Shown: in pieces, positions 43,531-51,867 of the stretch | How the letters are laid out: each line of letters begins with the position of its first letter | Numbering within the stretch: position 1 is the stretch's first letter | Assembly (NCBI GenBank): GCA_963704875.1 | Contig: CAVPIA010000005.1 | Location: 372,001 to 436,000, forward strand | From: CAMYOC01 sp963704875 | GTDB lineage: Bacteria > Pseudomonadota > Gammaproteobacteria > Steroidobacterales > XN24 | DNA length: 64,000 nt | Reading direction: 5' to 3' | Translations under genes and position numbers: made by a program | The notes under the pieces: generated by a model | Database searches by the model: none | The model's input: only the letters and a program-made list of their open reading frames with translations | What the model was told of the DNA's origin: nothing

Positions 43531-44600
43531 CGAACCCTGCGCAGCGCGTACAAGGCGGCGACCAGAAGCACGCTGTCCGGAGCGAAAGCGGCCATTATCG
43601 GGTTGAGTTCGTACAGCAGTGCCAGGTTGCCTACTATCTGCTCTCCCAGATAGAACAGTATGCCGATACCGCCCCCTATTGCGACCCGCTGGCCGATGGA
43701 AATGCTCCTTACAGATCCCATGACGAATGGAATCGCCAGCAACGACATCGCGATCAAAGCCAGCGGCAGGCTCATTTGCTGCCAGAAAATGAAGCGATAA
43801 CGGTGAGTGTTCAAGCCGTTGCTTTCCAGACGTCTGATGTACTGAAAGAGATCTATGGGTGACAGGGCCTCCGCAGGCTGGATCAGACTGGACATCTGTT
43901 TTTCCGTCAGCACGTTACGCCACGGCAGCTTTTCCAGATTTCGCTCCCGCGCGTAATTCTGCTCCAGTTGGCTTTGTCTGACGCCATGAAGCAACCACTC
44001 TTCCGGGCTTAGAATGTCTGCGCGTTCAGCCAGTGTCAGCTGGTCGAGGCGACCATTCTCGTCCAGTTCATATATTTCGATTTCACTCGGAACCCGTCCG
44101 AACAGCACACCGCCAACGCGGATAAGCTGGTTACCCGAGCGGGTCCAGAATTCGGCGCCCGTTTGTCCACCCTTGGAGGATGCCTGGTTGAATTGCTTGC
44201 TGCGAAACTGACCGGCCTTCTTCTCCCATTGAGGAATAGCAAAGCTCTGCAGCAAAAGTACGATTGCAATCAAGGTCAGCGCGACCTTGCTGACAGGCCA
44301 GGAAATCCGGCGGGGGGACAGACCCGCTGCGCGCACCGCCAGTACTTCGCGGTGATTGGCCATTGCGCCGAGGCCAAGCAGCGCGCCTAACAGGGTAGCA
44401 ACGGGGAGGATATCGGTGGTTCTTCTGGGTAGCGTCAGGATGACGACCTTGATAGCGTCGACCGCCTGGAACGCACCCTTGCCGACGTCTTCGAGTTCCT
44501 CGCTCAACGCGAGAAAGCTGAACAGGCCCACCAGCATCAGCAGCACTGGCAGAATGCCTTTGGCAAAACTGCTGGCGATGTAACGATCAAGCAGTTGCAT
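43527..44600 (-). CDS. LptG-like inner-membrane permease subunit
   Basis: 357 residues, the LptF/LptG permease family: membrane helices near residues 15-35, 60-80 and 95-118, a periplasmic jellyroll domain (ARERNLEKLPWRNV) and three helices at the end (YRFIFWQQMSLPLALIAMSLL). LptFG with LptB extract lipopolysaccharide from the inner membrane and push it onto the LptC-LptA bridge. The start ATG at 44600 gives MQLLDRYIASSFAKG and overlaps the LptF-like gene by 14 bases. These genes normally sit next to pepA; here they lie among sphingolipid genes, so they may serve another lipid. Confidence 0.85.
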   Translation of the reverse strand: MQLLDRYIASSFAKGILPVLLMLVGLFSFLALSEELEDVGKGAFQAVDAIKVVILTLPRRTTDILPVATLLGALLGLGAMANHREVLAVRAAGLSPRRISWPVSKVALTLIAIVLLLQSFAIPQWEKKAGQFRSKQFNQASSKGGQTGAEFWTRSGNQLIRVGGVLFGRVPSEIEIYELDENGRLDQLTLAERADILSPEEWLLHGVRQSQLEQNYARERNLEKLPWRNVLTEKQMSSLIQPAEALSPIDLFQYIRRLESNGLNTHRYRFIFWQQMSLPLALIAMSLLAIPFVMGSVRSISIGQRVAIGGGIGILFYLGEQIVGNLALLYELNPIMAAFAPDSVLLVAALYALRRVR

Positions 44601-45672
44601 GTTGCCTCTTGCGTCGTAAACGCGCGAGCCACTGACCCCAGGGCTGATAGGCGACCAGCACGGCAAGCGCCAGCAAGCCCGGCGCCCACCAGATACTAAC
44701 AGCGCTGCCTTGCTCCACCCACGTCCTGGCGACGGTGACCATGTTGAAATACAGCGCGTAGACCAGCAGCGCGATAACCAGACCTGCATAACGTCCCTGG
44801 CGGGGCCGGCTCCTGCTCAACGGCACGGCAAGGATAGTCAGCAGCAGGACGGAAATCGGGGTCGAGATGCGCCATTGGAATTCCGCCTTATCGTCCGGGT
44901 CGTCGGAGCGATACAGCGTCAAAGTGTCTGCTGTCTTGGTTTTATAGCCGACAGGTTTGGGCGCTTTCACCGGCAAGCGGATTGAGAACTTGCCGAACGT
45001 ACCGAACAGATCCGGCCCGTCCACGGTGGTTTTGAAAATACTGGCATCCCGCAACAGCAAACGATGATAATCCGGTTCGGCGCGCAGGGTCAGCGCTCCG
45101 CCCTCCGCTGACAGAACTTCGATATCGCGACCTTCGCGGCTGCGGATAAATACGCCCTCAAGATGGTCCAGATCGCCTTCGATGTGCTCAACGAAGACCG
45201 TGCGATTGTCGTCTTCGTAGGAGTAGAAGCGCCCGCCCCGGATGCGGTCAATCTCAGACGTCGCCTCGGCTGCCGCCTTCATCTCGTATGACTTTGCGTA
45301 AGCCCATGGCCGGATAACTGTAGACATCAGCCCGACAAGAATCGCGACGAACAGGGCCAGACGGAAAATCGGGCGCAACATCCGGAACTCGCTGACGCCC
45401 GCAGCGCGCAAGGCCGCCATCTCGGAGTCCGAGTAAAGCCGGCCCATCGCCATCACCACGGCGACGAACAGTGCGCTCGGCAACAGGACCTCAAGCGCGA
45501 CCATGGATTTGAGGAAGGTCAGACGCGCGACATCGCTGCCGCCAAGCAAGCCACTACTGGCATCGGTGAGAAAAACGGTCAGGCTGTAGGTCAGAAAAAC
45601 CACCATCAGGACCGCGGTGACGCCGAGGAACGGGGCACTGACTTCACGCAGCAGGTAGCGGTCAATAATCAA
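44587..45672 (-). CDS. LptF-like inner-membrane permease subunit
   Basis: 361 residues from TTG at 45672 (LIIDRYLLREVSAPFLG); GGAG lies nine bases upstream, and the longer GTG start at 45735 adds 21 unrelated residues. It has the family architecture: three N-terminal helices (AVLMVVFLTYSLTVFL, then YSDSEMAALRAAGVS coupling helix that docks with LptB), a periplasmic jellyroll domain (about residues 130-270) and three C-terminal helices (WRISTPISVLLLTILAVPLS). It pairs with the overlapping LptG-like gene. No LptB or LptC gene is in the window. Divergent from the LptA-like gene. Confidence 0.85.
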   Translation of the reverse strand: MIIDRYLLREVSAPFLGVTAVLMVVFLTYSLTVFLTDASSGLLGGSDVARLTFLKSMVALEVLLPSALFVAVVMAMGRLYSDSEMAALRAAGVSEFRMLRPIFRLALFVAILVGLMSTVIRPWAYAKSYEMKAAAEATSEIDRIRGGRFYSYEDDNRTVFVEHIEGDLDHLEGVFIRSREGRDIEVLSAEGGALTLRAEPDYHRLLLRDASIFKTTVDGPDLFGTFGKFSIRLPVKAPKPVGYKTKTADTLTLYRSDDPDDKAEFQWRISTPISVLLLTILAVPLSRSRPRQGRYAGLVIALLVYALYFNMVTVARTWVEQGSAVSIWWAPGLLALAVLVAYQPWGQWLARLRRKRQHATA

Positions 45673-45778
45673 GCTGTCTGGCTCCACGCGGTGGGGTCGA
45701 GCCGCGGTCTGGGCCGGTCTGAGGCCAGTTTGCACTGCGCCAGGCCGGCCCTAGACTCGCAAGAACCCTACGATAACT

Positions 45779-45787
45779 TGCTATAAT
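45779..45787 (+). promoter_or_regulatory. extended -10 promoter ahead of the LptA-like gene
   Basis: TGC followed by TATAAT forms an extended -10 element, 48 bases ahead of the ATG at 45836. No clear -35 hexamer is visible at the usual distance, as is common for TGn-extended promoters. Confidence 0.6.
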
Positions 45788-45835
45788 CGAACGCAACTGG
45801 TCCCAAATCAAATTCTCGCGCGCTGGAGAACCCGG

Positions 45836-46324
45836 ATGAACAAGTTGCTGGTGGCCATGTTGCTGGGCGCGTGTCTGATGACGCAACCCGGAATGGCCGA
45901 AGACAAGCTGGAATTCAGTTCCGATGAGCCCATTCTGGTGCGGGCTGACGAGGCGTGGGAAGAGCCGGGCGAAGGGGTCACTCATTTCCGTGGGAATTTC
46001 GAAATGAGCGGGGCAGAGTGGTCGGTCAAAGCAGACGAAGCCTCTGTGTACGGGCCCTTGAATACGCCGGACCGGATAATCATCACTGGTTCTCCGGCCC
46101 AGGCCTGGATCAAGAAGTCGGGCGAAGAAGGGAAAGTCGAGGGCGAGGGCCAACGCATCGAGTACCTGCGCAGCACCGACTCTCTCAGCCTTTCGGGCGA
46201 TGCGGTGATAAAGGACGGCGAGAGCACGGTTCGCAGCGGTCTGATTGAATATGACATGGTAGCCAAGCGGTTCAAGGCGAGCGGCGACAAAGGCGTCACG
46301 ATTGTCGTGGATCGCAACAAGTAG
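45836..46324 (+). CDS. LptA/OstA-like periplasmic lipid-bridge protein
   Basis: 162 residues with a signal peptide (MNKLLVAMLLGACLMTQPGM, then A); LGAC could also be a lipobox. The mature part is an OstA/LptA-type beta-jellyroll of repeated strands: LVRADEAWEEPGEGVTHFRG, then IEYLRSTDSLSLSGDAVIKD and VRSGLIEYDMVAKRFKASG. LptA oligomers link the inner-membrane permease to the outer membrane. True lptA normally lies with lptC, lptB and rpoN; here it is divergent from LptF/LptG-like genes inside the sphingolipid locus. No lptB or lptC follows. Confidence 0.8.
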   Translation: MNKLLVAMLLGACLMTQPGMAEDKLEFSSDEPILVRADEAWEEPGEGVTHFRGNFEMSGAEWSVKADEASVYGPLNTPDRIIITGSPAQAWIKKSGEEGKVEGEGQRIEYLRSTDSLSLSGDAVIKDGESTVRSGLIEYDMVAKRFKASGDKGVTIVVDRNK

Positions 46325-46395
46325 CGCATACCGGAATCGTGGTCACGCTTGTCCCTGGACTGTTCGCCTGGTCAGGCGGATCCCGCCGGATCAGT

Positions 46396-46827
46396 CTACA
46401 GAGGCCAGTTGGAACGCAACAATTCGATCAACGCAACATTAGTCGAGGCAGCGGTTGTCGTTGCCGCGCTCAGATCCGGCGGTCCTGGCCAGCCGACGTC
46501 GGCGAAGCTGATTTCATGAAACTGCCGCGTTTCGGGGTAACGCGGTAATACGTGAAAGTGAACATCCGGATCTACCATCATCAGCATCAGATAATTCAGC
46601 TTTGAATAAGCGAAACTTTTGCCAAGAGACGATTCCAGCTCGCTTGTAACCTGTTTTAACTCAGCGAAAGCGGCGGCGGAAAGATCACCGAATTTCGTTG
46701 CAGTTTCCTTGCACACGACGACCAGCGCGCCCAGGGTTGCCTGTTTCGGTCTCAACTGAACCGACCAGTGCGCGTACTCACGCACCACGGTGTCGGGATA
46801 CCCGAATTTCTCCATCGTCGGGTTCAC
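46396..46827 (-). CDS. HIT-family protein
   Basis: 143 residues with the histidine-triad region DPDVHFHVLPRY. The first His of the triad (HxHxH) is replaced by Asp, while the two others, including the likely nucleophile, are kept. HIT proteins hydrolyse or transfer nucleoside monophosphates. The GTG start at 46827 overlaps the TGA of the NTP-transferase gene as GTGA, so the two are translated together; an ATG at 46815 is the alternative. It may act on a nucleotide-alcohol or its by-product. Confidence 0.8.
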   Translation of the reverse strand: MNPTMEKFGYPDTVVREYAHWSVQLRPKQATLGALVVVCKETATKFGDLSAAAFAELKQVTSELESSLGKSFAYSKLNYLMLMMVDPDVHFHVLPRYPETRQFHEISFADVGWPGPPDLSAATTTAASTNVALIELLRSNWPL

Positions 46828-47597
46828 GCTGCACCTTTACTCACCAGCACTGGTTCATCGCTGGCAACATTCTGAGCCCAGCTCTCGAGTATTTCTTCGG
46901 CGCGCAGCAGGTCGGCGCGGTTATCTACCTCGCACCAACTCAGGCCCTGGATCGGGCAGATGGTGACATTCCACTCCTGAGCCAGCGCATCGATCGCGGA
47001 CAGATACCAGCGATTCAGGCCCTCTCCGCGGCGCATCAGGTGGTCGACCATGGCAGAGAAGCGGCTGATCCCCTCGCCGCGGAAAACCATCATCCCGATC
47101 GACTCGCCGTTGACTACGTCCAGTTCAAGCTGTTTGCCCACGCGCAGAAGCCGGTTGCCGCGACTGACAATTTTCATATCGTCTGGGTCGTATTCCGGTT
47201 TCGTGTCGGTGGCCAGCGTGATTGCCATCGGGGAACTCGATGCAAGCAGGCGTTTCATGATTGCGGCTTCAAACAGAGTGTCGCCGTTGATGATCATGAA
47301 CGGCCCATTCATCTCGTTACGTGCGGCCCAGCATGTACCCAGGTTGTCGCTGTGGGCAAAGAACGGGTTGTAAACCGCACGCACCGGAACACCGTGGTCA
47401 CGCTGAACTATCTCGTCGACCCGGTCAGCACCGAACCCGCTAACGACGACGACTTCATCGACATCGCATCGGGCGATCTCCTGCAATTGCCATTCCAGGA
47501 TCGAGCGGCCGAGCACCGGCAGCGCGCATTTCGGCTGATTTTCAGTAAGCGGCAGCAGCCGGCGCCCCTGGCCTGCGCTGAGGACAATTGCTTTCAT
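46824..47597 (-). CDS. sugar/alcohol-phosphate nucleotidyltransferase (LicC/IPCT-like)
   Basis: 257 residues. The signature KAIVLSAGQGRRLLPLTENQ then PKCALPVLG, and INGDTLFE later, mark a nucleotidylyltransferase of the RfbA/LicC group. It contains SIGMMVFRGEGI and RRGEGLNRWYLSAIDALAQE, a region shared with phosphocholine or inositol-phosphate cytidylyltransferases. Such an enzyme would make CDP-choline, CDP-ethanolamine, CDP-inositol or similar; the exact alcohol cannot be read. The CDP-alcohol phosphotransferase 4 kb away is a natural consumer. It is translationally coupled to the HIT gene. Confidence 0.78.
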   Translation of the reverse strand: MKAIVLSAGQGRRLLPLTENQPKCALPVLGRSILEWQLQEIARCDVDEVVVVSGFGADRVDEIVQRDHGVPVRAVYNPFFAHSDNLGTCWAARNEMNGPFMIINGDTLFEAAIMKRLLASSSPMAITLATDTKPEYDPDDMKIVSRGNRLLRVGKQLELDVVNGESIGMMVFRGEGISRFSAMVDHLMRRGEGLNRWYLSAIDALAQEWNVTICPIQGLSWCEVDNRADLLRAEEILESWAQNVASDEPVLVSKGAA

Positions 47598-48145
47598 GTT
47601 CTTGTTATCTCTCTCATCAATTCAGCAGCTTGATATCTCATAATGCGTGACCTTCACTCATATGCCATGCCGGCAGTTGGCCGCACTGTAGCTGCCGTAC
47701 CGGTGATTGTTTCCGGTGTCGCCGGCGTTCCAGTTCTCTGGGTAGTTCAGGTCGGCCAGTATGCTGTTGCGCTATTTCCGTGCTCTGCCAATATTCTGTT
47801 TGTCCGCTGATCCGAAGCAGACCGGGAAACTCCAGGGCGCGAGCCCCTATGTGTCACTCAGGCTTGACCCACGGTTGACCCCCGCTCGACCGATACTCAA
47901 TTGACCTAAAAAGGCTGCCGCAGGTTCCGTGCCCATCGCTGTGGGTTCATCGCTCCGGGTTCATCTAACAATCCGCGGCCGGACCTCCCCGGAGCAGCAC
48001 CCGGCATCGATTCGATCCACTGGAACCGGATAGCACCTGTCCATAAGGGCTGCTCATTTTACCATCATTTCTGGCAGGGTGGCGTCACGGCCCCACGCCG
48101 CTCATGGATAACATGCTCATAAATTCGAACGTGCCGCCTGGGCGC
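47598..48145. other. 548-base gap without a recognised gene
   Basis: No reading frame over 60 codons with family resemblance was found on either strand. Small AT-richer stretches occur near 48050-48070. It separates two blocks of minus-strand genes of the putative headgroup module and should hold the promoter of the cytidylyltransferase-HIT pair. I see no clear sigma-70 element. Confidence 0.5.
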
Positions 48146-48958
48146 CTATCGGGCCTGATTTGGTTCGGCTGCGCCGAGGATTTGTTCAGCCAGATGCCAG
48201 TCATCCACGCTGTCTACGTCCACCGCAGCGCGAGCTGTTTCCAGCCGTATAAAACCGACGCGGCATCCTGCCCGGGATGACAGTATGCGGAAAGCCTGTT
48301 CAACGCTGCACCGGCCTGACAGGTACTTCAGCAGCGTCCACAGGCCGAGCTGGCGGGCGATCTTCCACGGTCGCTTGCGGTCCTTCTCCACCTGGCTCCA
48401 GAAGCGCAGGGCGTGTCCGGCCGCTGGTTTCATGATGGCGAACAGGTTGCTGCCGCAATAACCGCCGTCCCGGAACCTCAGCACCGTTCGCCGCGATTCG
48501 GGGAAAGCCGCTCGAACCAGATCATATGGAACCAGGCCGATCAGCAGATCTTCGGATCTGTCGCTTGTGGAGGCGCAGAACTCATCGAGAATCTCGACCG
48601 ATAGCAGGGCATGGTCGCCCGCGGTTACCAGGATGGGGTATTCATTTATCGACTCGACCGCGGCCAGCGCGCTTGCCGCGGGCCCGCTTGCAGGCGCGAG
48701 CCAACGCAAGGTCTGCCTTGCCGCCAATGCCTTGATGACATCGTTGGTCGCGGCAATCGATGGCGCGGGCCCACACAAGCAGCAGTCTCTGATCCACGGG
48801 CTGGCGTCCAGTGCATTGACCACGCGTTCTAACGCAGTCTGGCCGGCAACCGGGACGAGTACGCCGGCGGCAACGCCGGCGGCGCGGGTGAGCGCACTGC
48901 CGCCGGGGCGTTCTCCGGCAAGCACTACGGCACGAAATCCTGGATCGGCTTTGCTCAT
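48146..48958 (-). CDS. NTP-transferase-fold protein (MobA/IspD-like)
   Basis: 270 residues. It starts with RAVVLAGERPGGSALTRAAG, then LVPVAGQTALERVVNAL, the MobA/IspD-like nucleotide-binding half; ILVTAGDHALLS is the metal-site motif. The end VDVDSVDDWHLAEQIL is typical of the fold. The N-terminal loop is longer than GxGxRxG. It ends 24 bases after the ceramide-synthase-like gene, so both are likely in one transcript. It may provide a nucleotide-activated headgroup for the lipid, as an alternative to or partner of the other transferase. Confidence 0.7.
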   Translation of the reverse strand: MSKADPGFRAVVLAGERPGGSALTRAAGVAAGVLVPVAGQTALERVVNALDASPWIRDCCLCGPAPSIAATNDVIKALAARQTLRWLAPASGPAASALAAVESINEYPILVTAGDHALLSVEILDEFCASTSDRSEDLLIGLVPYDLVRAAFPESRRTVLRFRDGGYCGSNLFAIMKPAAGHALRFWSQVEKDRKRPWKIARQLGLWTLLKYLSGRCSVEQAFRILSSRAGCRVGFIRLETARAAVDVDSVDDWHLAEQILGAAEPNQAR

Positions 48959-48982
48959 GCGGGTCCGAGCCTGCAGTCTGAA

Positions 48983-50227
48983 TCAGCCGCCGACTTCAGC
49001 GTTCATCGGCAAGTCCTTTTCATAGACCCGATAACGCTTGGTGAGTCGACCACCCAGACTCTCGATAATGCTGCGAATACCCTGGTTGTCTTCCAGGATC
49101 CATGACAATTCCACATCGTTGAGGTTCATTCGAAGCGTTGCCGGGTGAAGTGCGCGTATGGTCATAAACGCCAGCGCTGGCCCGAGCCGCGTGTTATGCA
49201 GGTTTCGTCTCACCCCCATCAAAGCCACCCGGCCAGTGGTCGGAAAGCGTACCTTCAGCCGCCATAATAATCGTGCCCAGCCAAAAGGAAGCAGCCGCCC
49301 GTTGAGGTCAGCAATTGCCTCATTCACATTGGGCATCAGCACGATGAAAGCGACGGCTTCACCTTTGAGTTCTGCGATCTGGATAAAGTCATCAGGGATC
49401 AACGGCAGTAATTCATCACCAATATTTCTGAACTCTTCCTGCGTGAACGGCGTAAAACTCCAGTTCTCGGACCAGGCGTCGTTAAAAATGTCGCGCATCA
49501 TCTCCAGCTCTGCATGTTTTTCCTTGCGGCGAAAACTACGCATAACGACATTCTTGCCAATCCGCGCACACAGCGCTTCCATCACTTTCGGCGCTTCGAA
49601 TTGCGGGGTCAGCTGATAGGCCACAAGGTCCTTTGCTCCGGCGTATCCGGCGTTCTCGATCGCCGGGCCATAGTAGGGCAACGCATGGCCCATCATCAGA
49701 AATGGTGGCGTATCGAAATTATCTACCAGCAGGCCGGCTTCCTGATTGACGCTCAGACTGAAGGGTCCGCGGACTCGCCGCATGCCCTGATCGTGCAACC
49801 AGTTTTCGGTGGTCCGGAGCAATAGCTCGAAGACTCCGCGGTCGTCGATCGCCTCAATGCATCCAAAAAAGCCGGTCGCGTCCTGATGTCGCTCCAGATA
49901 AAGCTGGTCGATCTGGGCTGAGATGCGACCCACAGCCTGTTCGCCTCTATACGCGATCCACGCTTGCCATTTCGCGTGTTGAAAGAACGGATTCTTTGGC
50001 GAGAAGGCCTGCTTCCGCTCGAGCATCAGCGGTGGCACCCAGTTGGGGTCGTTGCGGTAGACGGTCCAGGGCAGACGAATAAAGGTCTTTAGCGAGCGGC
50101 GGTCTGTGACCGGCTCAATGCGCAGAGATTCATGCCTGGATGACTTCAAGGGACTTCCACCATAAAAAAACCAATGCTGCCGCGACGATTGCCGGCGTTG
50201 CCATTCGGCTCCGGATGCTGCCAGCAT
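48983..50227 (-). CDS. bcerS: GNAT-like N-acyltransferase, candidate bacterial ceramide synthase
   Basis: 414 residues from ATG at 50227; the conserved part begins LRIEPVTDRRSLKTFIRLPW, so a TTG at 50149 (LKSSRHESLRIEPV) may be the true start. It has a double GNAT-like fold: FIRLPWTVYRNDPNWVPPL, then GPFSLSVNQEAGLLVDNFDT and GHALPYYGPAIENAGYAGAK. This is the family to which the Caulobacter ceramide synthase bCerS (CC_1154) belongs; that enzyme adds a second acyl chain to sphinganine or its keto form. The spt operon in the same locus supports the call. It is not related to eukaryotic ceramide synthases. Confidence 0.72.
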   Translation of the reverse strand: MLAASGAEWQRRQSSRQHWFFYGGSPLKSSRHESLRIEPVTDRRSLKTFIRLPWTVYRNDPNWVPPLMLERKQAFSPKNPFFQHAKWQAWIAYRGEQAVGRISAQIDQLYLERHQDATGFFGCIEAIDDRGVFELLLRTTENWLHDQGMRRVRGPFSLSVNQEAGLLVDNFDTPPFLMMGHALPYYGPAIENAGYAGAKDLVAYQLTPQFEAPKVMEALCARIGKNVVMRSFRRKEKHAELEMMRDIFNDAWSENWSFTPFTQEEFRNIGDELLPLIPDDFIQIAELKGEAVAFIVLMPNVNEAIADLNGRLLPFGWARLLWRLKVRFPTTGRVALMGVRRNLHNTRLGPALAFMTIRALHPATLRMNLNDVELSWILEDNQGIRSIIESLGGRLTKRYRVYEKDLPMNAEVGG

Positions 50228-50442
50228 GATCTGTCAGCCCGGATCCAATCGGACTCATGGTAGTCAGCCTAAAGCTCGATGGGAAGCGGACCTTGCCGTC
50301 GATGAAGGGCACGACAATTCGCCGTGGACGCCAGTTGGACGCTGGCCAGGCATCGGAGCGTCCGAGCAGGTATCCTTGCCCACCAGCGCCGCCGCAACAG
50401 CACGGCATGTCACCCAACCAGGCCCACCGGGAAAATTCTGCG

Positions 50443-51246
50443 ATGTCGAGATTCATACTACTCATGCTGCTGTGCACGCTCTTTAATGCCTCCGCGCTGG
50501 CTCAGCTCAATGATCCGCCTATAGAAATTGCCGGAGACACAAAATCGGAAGAATCCGAGTCTGACTGGGTCGTCCGTGTTGGCGCTTTCGGTCTGATCAC
50601 ACCGGAGTACCAGGGCGCGGATGACTACAAGATCCGCGCTTTCCCGGTGATCGATCTTGAATACAAGGATCGCTATTTTCTGAATCCGATCAAAGGGCTG
50701 GGTGTCTGGTTCTGGAAAGAGTCCAACACCCGGCTCGGCGCTTCGCTAGGCTATCGGGGCGGTCGTGACGAGGATGACTCCAGTCGCCTGGAGGGTATGG
50801 GCGACGTAGACGGCGGTATGACTACCAACCTGTTCTTCAGCTGGCAGTCCAGGCCCTGGTCAGCGGATGTTCGCTACAGTCGCCAGGTCACGGGTGACGA
50901 CACCGGCGGTTTCCTTGATCTGAGCGCCGGCTATGGATTCCGGCTGTTCGGCCCGATCATTCTCAAGCCCTCACTCAAGCTGACGCTTGCCGACAGTAAC
51001 TACAACAAGAGTTACTTTGGCGTAACGCCGCGTCAATCGGCGAACTCCGGATTGCCGGTCTACGATGCAGACGCCGGGATCAATGCGGTCGGCGCAGGTA
51101 TATTCGGGATGATGTTCTTGTCAAAGCACTGGAGCCTGCAATCGATCTTCAACTACGACCGACTGGTCGGAGACGCTGCGGACAGCCCGGTCGTCGAGAA
51201 CAAAAACCAGATACGCGCGGGCATCGGCTTTACCTATCAATTCTGA
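50443..51246 (+). CDS. MipA/OmpV family outer-membrane protein
   Basis: 267 residues with a signal peptide (FILLMLLCTLFNASALAQ). The first barrel motif RVGAFGLITPEYQGADDYKI and the strand region NPIKGLGVWFWKESNTRLGA match MipA/OmpV; the end FTYQF is a good barrel terminus. MipA in E. coli scaffolds murein enzymes; other members have unclear roles. Start ATG at 50443. It is divergent from the ceramide-synthase-like gene. A role in lipid handling is not indicated. Confidence 0.87.
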   Translation: MSRFILLMLLCTLFNASALAQLNDPPIEIAGDTKSEESESDWVVRVGAFGLITPEYQGADDYKIRAFPVIDLEYKDRYFLNPIKGLGVWFWKESNTRLGASLGYRGGRDEDDSSRLEGMGDVDGGMTTNLFFSWQSRPWSADVRYSRQVTGDDTGGFLDLSAGYGFRLFGPIILKPSLKLTLADSNYNKSYFGVTPRQSANSGLPVYDADAGINAVGAGIFGMMFLSKHWSLQSIFNYDRLVGDAADSPVVENKNQIRAGIGFTYQF

Positions 51247-51867
51247 TAGTCCTTCGACGGCCGGCGACAGCAAATTTGGCTTTTCTGCCGGCAATCGCCA
51301 GCAGACGGATGCGGCCATTACGGGTTCCCCGGCAGCGGCAACAGCGATGCGACCGGGATTGCAGACGGTATGTCAGTAAGGTCCGGTCATCCTTGTTCCG
51401 GACCGAGCATCGGACTTGTCTGACTTGTGAGTTACCGCCTTGTGCCATCGAAAAGCCTGAAGTACTGTCGGCTCAGGTTTGTCTGAACGAGGATAGAATC
51501 ACCGTGAGCCTGCGTGAACAGGTCGATAAATTGCTGCCGGGTTGGGAGTCCTGGTACCCGAGTCTGTTCGAGGCCGCACAGGACCTGGGGCTTATTCGAG
51601 CGCGGGTTTGCTCGCCCGACGCACTCTTGCTTTCCAACCGGCACGCCTCCGTGCGTCAGTCAGCGGAGAATCTTCACCGCGAGCGATGGGGCGGCACCGA
51701 TGATGGCTCAGCTGGCCGGCCAAACCACCGCGGGATGGGCAAGCGACCGCGTCGCAGGCTCATACCCGGCGCTGCTAAAAATCCCGATCGCGGTTTCGAT
51801 CCTGGCGCAAATTCTCAGACCTGAAACCGGCAGCGGCCACCGTCGCGGGGTTCGCCTGAGCCTGAGC
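51247..51867. other. 621-base gap with an unassigned reading frame
   Basis: From GTG at 51504 an open frame reads SLREQVDKLLPGWESWYPSL, then FEAAQDLGLIRARV, and ends at TAG-free coding near 51824. The first 50 residues look protein-like, the rest is Arg/Gly-rich and unlike real protein; a second frame (AQLAGQTTAGWASDRVAGSY) looks better downstream. It could be a decayed or frameshifted small gene, or chance. Nothing else recognised. Confidence 0.3.
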
